From assembly GCF_032854445.1 (NCBI RefSeq), contig NC_088301.1, positions 46,743,116 to 46,807,115 on the forward strand: a stretch of 64,000 nt of DNA. The letters run 5' to 3'. How positions within the stretch are numbered: the first letter of the stretch is position 1; each line of letters starts with the position of its first letter. The position numbers and the translations under genes are program-made. This document shows, in pieces, positions 55,201 through 64,000 of the stretch. This DNA comes from Liolophura sinensis. Lineage: Eukaryota > Mollusca > Polyplacophora > Chitonida > Chitonidae. The notes under the pieces are model-generated. The model made no database searches and had not been told where the DNA came from. It saw only the letters and a list, made by a program, of their open reading frames with translations.

Positions 55201-58200
55201 GAAATTTACGTTTATTTGCAGAAATGTGCCAGATCATGAGAGAATTGTCGCTCTTCGTGGATCAGTGATAGATTACATGTACGGAGGTGGCACCTCTCCA
55301 GCTGTCCTGCTAGTCATGGATAGACTTCAGAAAGACTTGTATGGGGCAATCAAGCAAGGATTGGACTGGACCAGCAGGTACACAGAACTTTCAGATATGA
55401 AAATCTCAGATTATCAAATTTCCATCAGTGGCATTATTTTGATGAAAATTGATAGCTAAATGAGAACAATTCCGGGATAAAGATTCATTCACACTAAATC
55501 CAGAAGTAACAGTTATAGGCATTAAATTTATAATTTATGTTTTTTTTTTTCATTATTATACATTGATAAAAATGAGGTTTTACCTTGACTTTAACTGTCA
55601 TGGTAATTAATAGAAAATGCTTCAATGTGGCATTTTGTTTTTTGAAGTCATGAGTTTGTATCTGGCTCTTTGAAACTTAACATGAAATGTGTTTAGGAAT
55701 ATAATTCTGCCCTGTCAGTTTTCCCTTGTATCAGTATCTGTATCCATGGATATACAGTAGCTAAAAATATCACCATCTTTATTTGAATGATTGTTTTATT
55801 TGTCTCCTAGATTGCAAGTGGCGATAGATGTTGTTGAAGGAATGAGGTTTTTACATAGTCAAGGACTGGTTCACAGGGATATCAAGCTGAAAAATGTTTT
55901 GGTGAGTAAAACCAGCATTTTGAATCCGTTGAAGTTACTTCCCCTTGTACTGACCGACCGCTAACTTGTTAGATGTATTAGTTATGGTTTTTATTTTCTT
56001 CAGTTGGGAAAGTTTGACAAGTCTTGAACAGCTTCAGTGGTTAAATTTTTACACACTATAATAGAAAGGGCCTGTTCAATTGATTGCCTGTTTACCATTT
56101 AATTACTGTATATTATAGAACTTCTGTGTTAGAATCAATTTTTAAGAGTTACTTTAAAGGCAAAGTCTTTAAAGTCTTAAAGGCAAGGTTAAATGATCAG
56201 GATCGAGATATTTGGAATTGCTTTCTTAAATTGTAGAAAAAAAGCACATTGTGTTAAAGCCTTTGTTGTTAGTTCATGAGGATAATACAGAAACAAAAAA
56301 TTTTCTGCTGTTTCCAATTTTGCCTGGTGTGACGTCATGCAAGAACACTTCATGTCACCCATCACTGACTTACAGCACAAATGACGTCGTACTTTCAAAC
56401 GGTCATGACATCATTCCAGCATAACTGTCTTACGCGACGTCATATCTGCCTGATTCATCGTCACATAAACAATATTACTACGTCACATCAAGAAAATTTT
56501 ATGGAAACTGCCGAAGATTTTGTTTTCAGGATTCTTTACTTTTAGGGGTTAAATAGCATTATTCAGTGTAAATTTTTTTGAACCGTAGCACTAGCTATAT
56601 TCCATAGGGTATCCTTCATATCAGATTAATATTTCAACCCAGTGTCTCTTAGGACTGAAGTAACACTTTGAAAGGGTTGTCTCAAAAAGTATTCCATACT
56701 TTGAGCTGAGTTTTTTTGGCATAAATGTGAAGTGTAATAACTTGAGGTGAATATTTCATTGTTGATGCACTGGATGCTTGTTAATTACAGTAAATTACAA
56801 AATACTTGATGCTCTCGTTTGTGTATTAGAATCAATGTAAAGGTAAATGTTAGAGGTGATATCTCAACATGACAGTATTTATTGAGCTGAAGTTTCAATT
56901 TCATATGTCTCCTATAGGTAAGCTCTTTGGTAGCCATGCTGACAAATCTATTTTTTATTAGTGATTTTCTTTAAGGCCGCTGATCTTAATTTCTTTTTTC
57001 TCTCTTTCTTCCTTCAGCTTGATCGCCACAACCGCGGTCGAATCACAGATTTAGGATTCTGCAAACCTGAAGCCATGATGAGTGGCAGCATAGTGGGCAC
57101 GCCCATTCACATGGCCCCGGAACTGTTCACCGGGAAGTATGACTGCAGTGTGGATGTGTACGCATTTGGCATCCTCTTCTGGTATGTTTGTGCAGGTCAT
57201 GTTCGTCTGCCATCTGCATTTGAACAGTGTGCAAATAAGGATCAGCTCTGGCAGTCAGTGAAGAAAGGTTAGTGTATTGCCTGCAGTTGTTACTTGTGTT
57301 GACCTTGTTTATTGAATTGACTTCTGTTTTTAAAGTTTAGGTGGATGTAAGATAAGTGATGCTATCATAAGAGCTTATCTACACCTGTCCTCCATAACAC
57401 GTCATCACAAGAAATTATTCATTATAGCATGATCACATTGTATCCCTCAAATTTTCACAAATTTGTTTTAGTTTATTCATTGAAGAAAATGTTCTTCACT
57501 CTCTGAAACTTACAGAAAGGGCACCTTTCTCTGTTATGTTTATTCCTTTAATTAACTGCCTAACATCTTTGTTCACATCAGACTCATTATAGCTCCATAT
57601 ACAATTTTAACACAGAGCTGCTTATTTGTTGACCTTGACTATTGAACACTGGGAATACCAACTCGTTCCTATTTAAAGTACTTGTAGGGCTGTTTTGATC
57701 AAATTTGTGGTTTCTACAGCTGCCAGCTGGAAATCACCAACTGGACACAGTAGGCTTTTCATTTCACACAGGCATTCCAAATTTAGTTTGCAGGCTCGTA
57801 TGTCAGTGAAGTACTTCTAATTTGAAGTGGGACTCAGTCAGTCAGATTTCTGATTTCTAAAGTAAAGTTGCAAAATATAGTTGCTGTGTTTTGTATGATA
57901 TAAGCTGGTAAACCTAATGGGATTGTGAGTGCCTGCTTGAGTTTGGCTTAAAACACCAATCAGATAAATCAAATCTTGTAAATCTGTTAAAAGAATCTCA
58001 GTTTTTAACCTCCTTTGTTCTATTCCAGGTTTACGTCCCGAGAAGCTAACCCAGTTTGATGAGGAGTGTTGGCTCCTGATGCAGGCATGCTGGGAAGGGG
58101 ACCCTGAGGTCAGGCCACTTCTTGGAGATGTAGAAACTCAACTTCGGGCTATATTACAGCGGTTCACACGACACACACCAAACACAAAAAAGAGTGACCT

Positions 58201-58237
58201 TCGTAGTTCAGTGCAGCGTGGAATGCGACCTGAATGA
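43085..58237 (+). CDS. DSTYK: DSTYK, dual serine/threonine and tyrosine protein kinase (12 exons)
   Basis: Seen: 12 plus-strand exons with GT-AG borders and agreeing phases, 931 codons plus stop (human 929). Residues 1 to about 640 form the long N-terminal region of the family, with a degenerate P-loop-like stretch GQSASAKG at 71-78. The kinase domain starts near 645: glycine loop GRGQYGVVY (654-662), lysine in CAVK (K676), HRDIKLKN (770-777), DLG (790-792), then [11 protein letters not shown]. Known: DSTYK (RIPK5, Dusty) is a cytoplasmic kinase linked to FGF/ERK signalling and cell-death control. DLG in place of DFG is normal for this family. Start: ATG at 43085 gives the family-like opening [17 protein letters not shown]. 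An in-frame GTG upstream at 43061 was not used. Identity is very sure; exon edges were set by eye. Confidence 0.95.
43209..45632 (+). other. DSTYK intron 1
   Basis: 2.4 kb. A SINE-like copy sits at its 5' end; the rest is AT-rich DNA without a supported exon. Confidence 0.7.
43250..43390 (+). repeat. SINE-like repeat, tail family
   Basis: GGCTCTGCCCGGTTTCCTCC, then GTATAAGTGAAATATTCTTG, AGTACAGCGTAAAACACCAA. The most complete copy in the window with 50540-50670 and 60075-60206. It begins about 40 bp after the exon 1 donor. Confidence 0.75.
45633..46150 (+). CDS. DSTYK: DSTYK exon 2
   Basis: 518 bp after acceptor GGTTGTAG. Encodes [32 protein letters not shown] and VVMSPCNHG, the counterparts of human P-C-I-L-I-L-G-Q, F-T-Y-G-T-Q-T-R-V-S-L-A-L-P-G-Q-Y and V-V-V-A-P-C. 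Confidence 0.93.
46454..47114 (+). CDS. DSTYK: DSTYK exon 3
   Basis: 661 bp, the largest exon. Contains a Ser/Thr/Pro-rich stretch ([14 protein letters not shown]) that looks disordered, then [16 protein letters not shown], close to human F-D-M-Q-R-D-L-Q-I-T-P-K-R-L-E-Y. Confidence 0.93.
47115..48628 (+). other. DSTYK intron 3
   Basis: 1.5 kb holding the 133-bp palindrome at 47542-47674 and a GC-richer stretch at 48005-48440 that may be a further repeat. No exon is supported. Confidence 0.6.
47542..47674. mobile_element. 133-bp palindromic miniature element
   Basis: Left arm TAGATTAGTGATTTATCTGG and on to about 47605; the right arm is its inverted match, ending CCAGATAAATCATGAATCTA at 47674. 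The arms, about 60 bp each, leave only a short centre. No protein is encoded. It lies in DSTYK intron 3. Confidence 0.75.
48629..48781 (+). CDS. DSTYK: DSTYK exon 4
   Basis: Encodes [19 protein letters not shown] then SVDILRDTY; human I-Q-E-L-I-I-S-R-L-N-Q-A-V-A-N-K-L-I. Acceptor ATTTGCAG, donor GTAGGT. Confidence 0.93.
49583..49668 (+). CDS. DSTYK: DSTYK exon 5
   Basis: Encodes [11 protein letters not shown], matching human T-L-E-R-C-L-Q-S-L-E-K. Acceptor CTGTCAG, donor GTAAGA. Confidence 0.9.
49669..51352 (+). other. DSTYK intron 5
   Basis: 1.7 kb, with one SINE-like copy at 50540-50670. No exon is supported. Confidence 0.7.
50540..50670 (+). repeat. SINE-like repeat, tail family
   Basis: GGGCTCTGCCTGGTTTCCTC, ATAATGCTGGCTGCCATCGT, then GCCGTAAAACACCAATCAGA and an ATAA-rich tail. 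Confidence 0.75.
51353..51534 (+). CDS. DSTYK: DSTYK exon 6
   Basis: Encodes [10 protein letters not shown] and [13 protein letters not shown] then LASLSAS; human I-L-N-A-A-Y-H-V-E-V and I-E-S-L-S-A-S. The minisatellite begins about 100 bp past its donor. Confidence 0.93.
51634..53233 (+). repeat. 38-bp minisatellite, about 42 copies, in DSTYK intron 6
   Basis: Unit CACTTTTGCGTCACAAGGTT followed by GCCATGGTATTTATCAAT. Length divided by period gives about 42 copies. Variants alternate GCGTCA/GCATCA and CCATGG/CCACGG, changes expected from decay of methylated CpG, and AAGG/AATG/AAAG. Multi-unit blocks recur (the GTTGCCATGTTATTT variant near 51850, 52450 and 52570), so it has grown by duplicating several units at once. 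The period is not a multiple of three and the unit has no stop in any forward frame, so open frames of up to about 527 codons arise by chance. Confidence 0.97.
53343..53551 (+). CDS. DSTYK: DSTYK exon 7
   Basis: Encodes [23 protein letters not shown] and [12 protein letters not shown], very close to human L-A-K-S-I-C-S-Q-F and H-A-P-R-L-A-R-L-S-L-E-S. Starts about 110 bp after the minisatellite. The donor is GTATTG. Confidence 0.93.
54200..54278 (+). repeat. 79-bp direct repeat, copy 1 (DSTYK intron 7)
   Basis: Identical to 56847-56925 apart from one visible T/C change (GATATCTTAAC against GATATCTCAAC). It ends TATGTCTCCTATAGGTAAGC, which resembles a 3' splice site joined directly to a 5' splice site. 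Confidence 0.9.
54438..54594 (+). CDS. DSTYK: DSTYK exon 8: glycine loop and catalytic lysine
   Basis: Encodes [33 protein letters not shown]; human has the same with L-K for V-K and D-E for D-D. Donor GTATGA. Confidence 0.96.
54905..54965 (-). repeat. SINE-like tail fragment, minus orientation
   Basis: GCTTGATTGGTGTTTTATTT is the reverse complement of the AAATAAAACACCAATCAAGC family tail. Confidence 0.4.
55222..55377 (+). CDS. DSTYK: DSTYK exon 9
   Basis: Encodes [19 protein letters not shown] then [13 protein letters not shown]; human H-E-R-L-V-D-L-H-G-S-V-I-D-Y-N-Y-G-G-G. It forms the hinge region of the kinase. Confidence 0.95.
55811..55901 (+). CDS. DSTYK: DSTYK exon 10: catalytic loop
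   Basis: Encodes [20 protein letters not shown], with the HRD catalytic Asp at residue 772. The acceptor is TCTCCTAG. Confidence 0.96.
56330..56485. promoter_or_regulatory. Cluster of CRE-like sites in DSTYK intron 10
   Basis: TGACGTCA at 56330, TGACGTCG at 56382, CGACGTCA at 56435 and TACGTCAC at 56478, plus TCATGACATCAT at 56403. Four ACGTC cores in about 150 bp of AT-rich intron is more than I would expect. Function is not shown. Confidence 0.35.
56847..56925 (+). repeat. 79-bp direct repeat, copy 2 (DSTYK intron 10)
   Basis: Partner of 54200-54278 in the same orientation, about 90 bp before exon 11. Flanks on both sides differ between the two copies. Confidence 0.9.
57018..57267 (+). 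CDS. DSTYK: DSTYK exon 11: DLG and activation segment
   Basis: Encodes [35 protein letters not shown], and [13 protein letters not shown]. The segment around the activation loop is nearly identical to human. Confidence 0.97.
57925..57975 (+). repeat. SINE-like tail fragment
   Basis: CTTGAGTTTGGCTTAAAACA, CCAATCAGATAAATC. A truncated member of the tail family, about 55 bp before DSTYK exon 12. Confidence 0.45.
58029..58237 (+). CDS. DSTYK: DSTYK exon 12: C-lobe end and stop
   Basis: Encodes [20 protein letters not shown] then RPLLG, matching human [20 protein letters not shown]. TGA lies at 58235-58237. Confidence 0.95.
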
Positions 58238-59214
58238 CAGATTTCTCCACAGGCAGAGGTAGAGTTAAGTTGGGGTCCCCTAGACCTGTTCCATGCTCTC
58301 CCTCCTTGACATATCTCCTTCCACAACTTACACACATTGCCATGGTTGTCATAACTTATCAAAATGTAAATCATTGATGTACTTTCTGGAGATGCCTTTG
58401 CATGGGACAGTACATGTCCTTTTGAATTTGGCTCAGCAGATGTACCCGTCAGCTGTAGTAGATTTCTATGATATAAATAGGAAACAGTTGATTAGGACAG
58501 GAGTTGATTTCAGCAAAGGTTTTGTACACTTTGCTATGAATGTTCACAGAATTTGTCAGAAGGCCCTTAAGCCTTGATGTACTTAGCATTTAATATTTTC
58601 TTTAACGCAAATTTAAAAAGGTGTAATGTAACTTAATTTAGTGAGTTGAAGAGGCCTCTATTTTCATAGAGGCAAAAAATTACAATGTGTGAATTCTTAT
58701 GATATATGGAACTGATGGCACTGACTGATTATTAATGTAGTTGATCATATTCTAACGTGTAAATGATGTCAGATCAGATTTTCTCAATTAACATAGCTTC
58801 CATATCTATGACCATGACTTCTGTTTTGTATGTTTATGATGGGGTGTGAAGTAACATGTTATTGGTGTCAAAGTAACTGTAATTTGCCAGCAACTGCAAA
58901 TGTGTACATGTATGGGTTGGTCAAGATGATGGCTCATTTCTGCTCAGTTAGCACGCCATCATACTTCAACTTCTCTTAGATTAATGGTGAGTACACAATG
59001 ACATCTTTTGATATTAATTAACCGATGATACGAATTATGACATCAGATTCTTTCAAATATGTTACATTGTATTTCCTTGACTGTGTACACCATGCTGGTA
59101 ATGTTTGTTAAACCCTACAAGACTTAGTTTGAAGTTTGCGAAGTACAACATAGCATGTGCGTATATATTTATACATGAACAAGTTTGTGTGGAACAAATA
59201 ATTGTGTGTGGCTT

Positions 59215-59247
59215 GTGTATATATATATATATATGTGTGTGTATATA

Positions 59248-59290
<43 letters not shown>

Positions 59291-59402
59291 GTGTATATGT
59301 ATATGTATATATACATATGTATACATATATATATGTATACATATATATATATATATATGTATATATATACATATATATATATATATATACATACATATAC
59401 TG
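59215..59402. repeat. TG/TA compound microsatellite
   Basis: About 190 bp of alternating pyrimidine and purine (TGTGTG, TATATA, TACATA). It gives open frames full of Tyr, Ile, Val and Cys on both strands, which are not genes. Confidence 0.97.
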
Positions 59403-60074
59403 TATATAAATACTGCTGTTCCTTGACAAAGGGAAACAAGGGACAAAAGTAAGGGCAAAGTTTGTAAAAAGAATCAAGTTCTCAGATACACCACCAATTA
59501 ATAGTTCATGACAAAGTGGGTTTATGTATGTAACTATGGCATTCAAGTCTCTTTCATTTGTAGGAAACTTTGTAACTTCCCAAAGGCTGTTCGTTTGTTT
59601 CTGGTTCGTCAGTATTCTTCACCCATAACATGGACGTACATGAGGGAACAATTCTTGAGTATGTCATTTCACAAATCAGACAGATAAATTATCCTTAAAA
59701 TGTGTTAAAAGATTTCACCAGATTTTGGTTGACAGGGAAGAGAATAAGCATGTATATGAGAAAGATAAAAATCTACATTAGTTAAATGTACTGATATGGC
59801 ACATGCTGTAATATACTCTGCATTTTGGAAGTCCTTTGTATATTTCATTCTGCCTTCTAGTCCATAATTCTGTCAGTTTATTTTCTGGTTATATTTTTTA
59901 CCTTGTTCTCAGCTTGTATTGAGTCCATACATGTAACTTCATTGTATCATATTTAAGTTTCAGTGCCAGTGTTAAAAGTGTCAGCAAAGTTCATTTAAAT
60001 CAGTATTGGCACATGATATCTATGCCACATGTAAATATATTTACCTGTAAAATTTGTGGCTGAGATCGTTATCG

Positions 60075-60206
60075 TGCCAGTGCAATGGCCCGGGAATGTC
60101 TCACCAATCATGCCCAGGTGGTCAGGGGTTTCTTGCCACCATAATTCTGGCCGCCGTTGTATAAGTGAAATATTCTTGAGTACAGCATAAAGCACCAATC
60201 AAATAT
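60075..60206 (+). repeat. SINE-like repeat, tail family, in DSTYK 3' region
   Basis: TTCTTGCCACCATAATTCTG, GCCGCCGTTGTATAAGTGAA, then ATTCTTGAGTACAGCATAAA, GCACCAATCAAA. Confidence 0.7.
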
Positions 60207-63200
60207 ATAGAAAAAAGAGCCTAGTTCTGATTCCTTGCTTGTTTTGGTCCAGAAGGGTAATCATTGTAATCTCAAAGAAAAGAATATATTTTTCTTCCAT
60301 AGTTTCTGATCAGTTTTTGAACAAAATGTTTAATGGAGGTACACTTTGGTTGATGTTTAAAAGTAGTTCTGTTGATGACAGGTAACAAGCTTCACTTATA
60401 TGATGATTTATCCTTAATTGTTTTGAGACATGTACTTTTATTACCTCCCCGCTCCCTTAGAATATCTGAGTATCTCCTGGCCTTTTTTTTTTCTTTTTTT
60501 CCCAAACCAACCCACCCTCCCACAAATGGCTTAGCTCTAGTCACTTGTTACTTCTTGTCAGAGATAAACAGTCAGGTTTATTGTGATATTTTTCTGTAGT
60601 AAACATGTATCCGTAGTATTTAGTTTCCATTGTACATTCTTCATGCACATACCATTCCATGTTTCGTGTTTGCAAAGTGTTGTTGGCTTATTTCTCCCCA
60701 ACCCATCACTACTGAGGTCGCATATTAAATCTGTGTTTTGCTTCATGTTTTTTTTTTTCCAAGTAGCTAGCAATCCATTCAGGATTTCTTCTGAACTCCT
60801 TGTTATCCTGCCAGTCATCATGTGAAAGAAGTCATGTGAAGTATAGTACAGAAGAATAATGATATAATTACATAAGTGGAACACAACTATAATGTAAACC
60901 AGAGAATTTGTTTTGATTCTTTTTACATGGAGATATTGTAAGATAGTTTAATATTTCAAGATGTCAGAAGCTGCAAATTTTCTCTTATTTTAATATTTCA
61001 GTTGTTTAAAATAGAGGAAAGTTGTAAAAATAGGTTTCTTGATGTTTAAATATTAAGATCTCGGATAGTTAGAATTATGTCTATCACCGGTTCACACCAT
61101 TTGTGGTATCTAAACCAGTAGCTGAGAAATACAGTGCAAGCAAATCTGTGGTGTTAAAAGTTGCAGACATGATAGTCCAAATATAGGCTGATATACAGTA
61201 GTTGTGCTAAGGTACAATCTTATCTTATTGTATTATACATACACTGTGTAAAATGTAGTGGAAAGTCTCATTCATTATGGGAGGACAATATCCCCCCCCC
61301 CCCCCTCCCCCCTACACACAGACACACACACAAGCACGCACACACACCCCACCCCCCCCTCTTTTAAACTTTACAAGACTTTTCAATAGGTGAAGTTTTA
61401 GAAGTAATGTTCCATACACTCATTTTAATTCCAAAAGTGAACATGGCTTCGAAATTGTTGTTTCATACTCTGAACTTGAACAAAACCATAATTTGCCGAA
61501 AATTTCGTGTCCAGTACATTAAGTGTCTAAGCTATGGTAATTTCTTGCTGTTTTGAGCACATACGATGCTAAACTGATCTTTTACCAAATGATTTGATTT
61601 GAATATGTTAGGATTTAGTTTGCAAGCCCAAATCATGATTTAGTTTTTTTAGAAATACCAAATCTCAATAATTTTAGGGATTTCACTTGAATATCTAGTG
61701 TTCACTAACAAATTTTGTGAATTTAACATTAATACCAACGAGCATTTTCTCAAGTTTTATTGTTTTTTTAACATGCTATGCTACCAATACTTTAAGGAGA
61801 TGCCCTTCATACCCCCCCCCCCCCCCACCCTCCCCTCACTTCCCAGACCACCACAACTTCATACACCAATAACTGAGTGAACACCCTTCAGGGTTTGATT
61901 TCATTGTCAGCGCTGTTATGAATCCTTAACGTATTATTTTTTAAATGTGTTTATCAATTGTATTAAATAAATCACTTTTGAGATAACTGTTTTAATAGAA
62001 ATGATGTTTTGATCATGAAAAAAATACTTAGAGTAAAAAGCACAAATTAAAGTTGTAAAATATGATGAAAAAAATGATTTATACTCAGAGGTATATATCA
62101 CAGGTATATGTATATCATTTAGACGATTGGATTTTTTTATCACATTTTTCATCAGTCATTTTGCATTGCTGATGGTTTTTGTTTGAATATAAATCTACAT
62201 TTACAGGAGGTATAATTTATAGAGGGCATTGAAATAATTGGACAGCTTCTATTTCCTACACATTTCCACACATGAGCTCCTTAGACATTTTGCTTGTAAC
62301 ATATACTTGGTACGCTATACACCTATCTAAGTGTGAATATAGTTGTCCTGCTAACATGTTACATCGACATTCCTCAGCTTTAGGCTCATAAAAATTGCAC
62401 TACAGTGATAAATATTTGTTGATAATGGTTTTTAGTGTAGAATGTTCGATGCAATGCTTATGGATTGTTAACAGGTGTTTGTTACACAAACACAGGTACT
62501 CGGTGTCAGAATTTTAATGGTGAAATAAAGGATGGGAGAGCATTACCAAGCTTTTTCCAACACTGATTTATAGAATTGAAGCATCCATTTGATGGTGACC
62601 TTGCTCTGTGAGTGTGGATATTGGATTGATGGACTTCAGCTGTATATAGCTTACCTCCCTTTGCCTGTGGAGCAATTTCTTGTGTTGTTTGTGAAAGCTT
62701 GTTTATATATACACGTACTTCCAAGAAATGTGCAATGTTATTACTTTGCTAGATATGACCATTGGGTTATTGCTTTATTCAGATATCAGACTGAGATGTG
62801 TGATATTCTTTCAGGTGGTGATGCTTGACACTTTTTTTTTGTTTCTCAGGATGTTCATGTAGTTTGTTATTTAGATGTTAATATATCAAGAAATTGATCT
62901 TTTGAATTTGGCTGTAGTAATTCCATAGAGCACATTTAAGTGTGCAAGTGCACATTTAGTACTTTTTGTTTCCAACTACATGCTTGTTTCTGGAATTCAG
63001 TAGGCATTTTTGGCGATTGAAATATGAATACTAGAATATGACGTTGAGGAAAAAGCGCATAAGAATTGTGTTCCCGATTGTGTTCTCTGATATTCTTGTG
63101 CCTGTTTTCTGTTTTGTCTTTCATAGAACTATGACATTGTTTACTTGAGTGCTAGCGCACACCTCTGTAAAAATGTTCGTTAATATTATGCCTTAATGAT

Positions 63201-63889
63201 TTTTTGTTTGTAATCCTGGCTTGCTTGAATGTTCCCGTTTTCCTGCTGTGTATACAATGCTTCTGATGTATTTATTCTACACTTATTATTCATGCCATAT
63301 ATTTCTACAATTACCCTTTTCAGTTTTTGCCTTTAATGCAATCGAAAGTCTACACAGATTTTGTATGGTCACCTTCAAATTTAGACATGTGAAATATTTA
63401 CTACGAAAAGCTGTATTAATCGTATTGAAATCAAGCAACAGAAATTGTAGCAAGCAAGGAATGAATGTACTTAATATCTATGAATGACAGACAATTTTTG
63501 TTATATGGTTTTGTATGCAAGGAAACAGATTATCTGTTGCACTGTTAAGAATATACAACAATAGCTTTGTTGGATGAGACGTTTGTTAAAGGTATTTAGT
63601 TAAGATTGTTCTGTACGCGCGCAGAAGGTTAAATTGATACGCAGAATAAACGTAAAAGTTAAATAACGCAGTTCGGTGTTTTATTTAGACCAGCCAAACG
63701 ACACCTTTACATACCTCAAACTTGGCAAAGTTCATCACAAACTTGCCAATAATGTGTCTCCCATCACTTTTTTCCACCCACATGTAAAAAAAAATGTTTG
63801 TGCAAATTCCTTAATGTGGCATTCAACAACAATCAAATAAGTTCAACTTCGGAGGAGTCAGTCTAGAAGTTGTTTTCTATGAAAGCCAC

Positions 63890-64000
63890 TGGCCTTTTCC
63901 ACAAAGCCATTTCTGAACCAAACAAAATTTAAAACTTCGTTACAATACTTACTTTTTTGCACAAGAAGTTGACATTTCTACGCATTTGTCCGAAGATAAC
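63890..64000. mobile_element. Partial miniature element, GGCC-ATTCCAC family, cut by the window end
   Basis: TGGCCTTTTCCACAAAGCCA, TTTCTGAACC, then AAAATTTAAAACTTCG follow the left end of the 33930-34147 element (GGTCC-ATTCCACA-GCGATTTCTGA, AAAATTT). The other end lies outside the window. Confidence 0.5.

Larger units (their letters stand above)
58238..63660 (+). other. DSTYK: DSTYK 3' UTR and downstream flank
   Basis: 5.4 kb after the stop with no recognisable exon. AATAAA signals occur near 61968, 62524 and 63645; the one at 63645-63650 is last before a change of sequence character. It holds a TG/TA microsatellite, one SINE-like copy and two C runs (61292-61312 and 61812-61826). The real transcript end is unknown. 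Confidence 0.45.

Noticed and set aside
59062-59546. Open frames on both strands rich in Tyr, Ile, Val and His
   Set aside because: Translation of the TG/TA microsatellite; no start context, no family match.
63730-64000. Possible minus-strand exons (WVEKSDGRHIIGKFVMNF; then LSSDKCVEMS before a GTAAGT)
   Set aside because: No suitable acceptor for the first, and the intervening sequence matches a miniature element end. Too short to call without the sequence to the right.
1-64000. Retroviral, LTR, Polinton or LINE coding remnants
   Set aside because: No reverse transcriptase, integrase, protease, capsid or envelope-like segment was recognised in any frame.

Overview
This is a piece of an animal nuclear genome: AT-rich, with long introns between small exons joined by ordinary GT-AG splice sites, and with many short repeats. 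Several signs suggest a mollusc, probably a bivalve: frequent TACATGTA-type words, a dispersed repeat with the head GGGTTTAACGTCGTACT, and a second family ending in GTAAAACACCAATCAAATAAATAAA. Species cannot be fixed from the sequence. I found no bacterial-type system, no rRNA or tRNA gene that I could support, no CRISPR array and no recognisable viral or retroelement protein.

Two multi-exon genes lie head to head. On the minus strand (39650 down to 7357) is a POMGNT1-like gene. I assembled it by hand from 26 coding exons whose phases all agree, giving 857 codons plus stop. It encodes a type II membrane protein: a short cytosolic tail, a signal anchor, two tandem FAM3/ILEI-type domains and a C-terminal GT13 (GnT I/POMGNT1) glycosyltransferase domain. 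Human POMGNT1 is 660 residues and has one such stem domain. The two stem domains here have nearly the same exon sizes and phases, which points to an internal duplication. Some donor- and metal-site residues differ from human POMGNT1.

On the plus strand (43085 to 58237) is DSTYK, the dual serine/threonine and tyrosine protein kinase. It was assembled from 12 exons with consistent phases, 931 codons plus stop, almost the human length of 929. The kinase half keeps the glycine loop, the VAIK-type lysine, HRD and APE. It has DLG in place of DFG, as vertebrate DSTYK does.

Layout: 1-2700 is repeat-rich, with a GC-rich foldback element, a 62-bp tandem repeat and a dispersed repeat. 2700-7356 is AT-rich downstream or 3' UTR sequence of the POMGNT1-like gene. 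7357-39662 is that gene. 39663-43084 is the shared upstream region, with a foldback element and microsatellites. 43085-58237 is DSTYK; its intron 6 holds about 42 copies of a 38-bp minisatellite that is open in all three forward frames. 58238 to about 63660 is DSTYK 3' UTR or flank, with a TG/TA microsatellite. The last 100 bp or so looks like the end of a small terminal-inverted-repeat element seen elsewhere in the window.

The two genes have no known joint function: one belongs to Golgi O-mannose glycan synthesis, the other to kinase signalling. The most informative observations are the duplicated FAM3 stem with altered catalytic motifs, the stop-free minisatellite, a 79-bp near-identical repeat placed in two DSTYK introns, and several families of hairpin-forming miniature elements.
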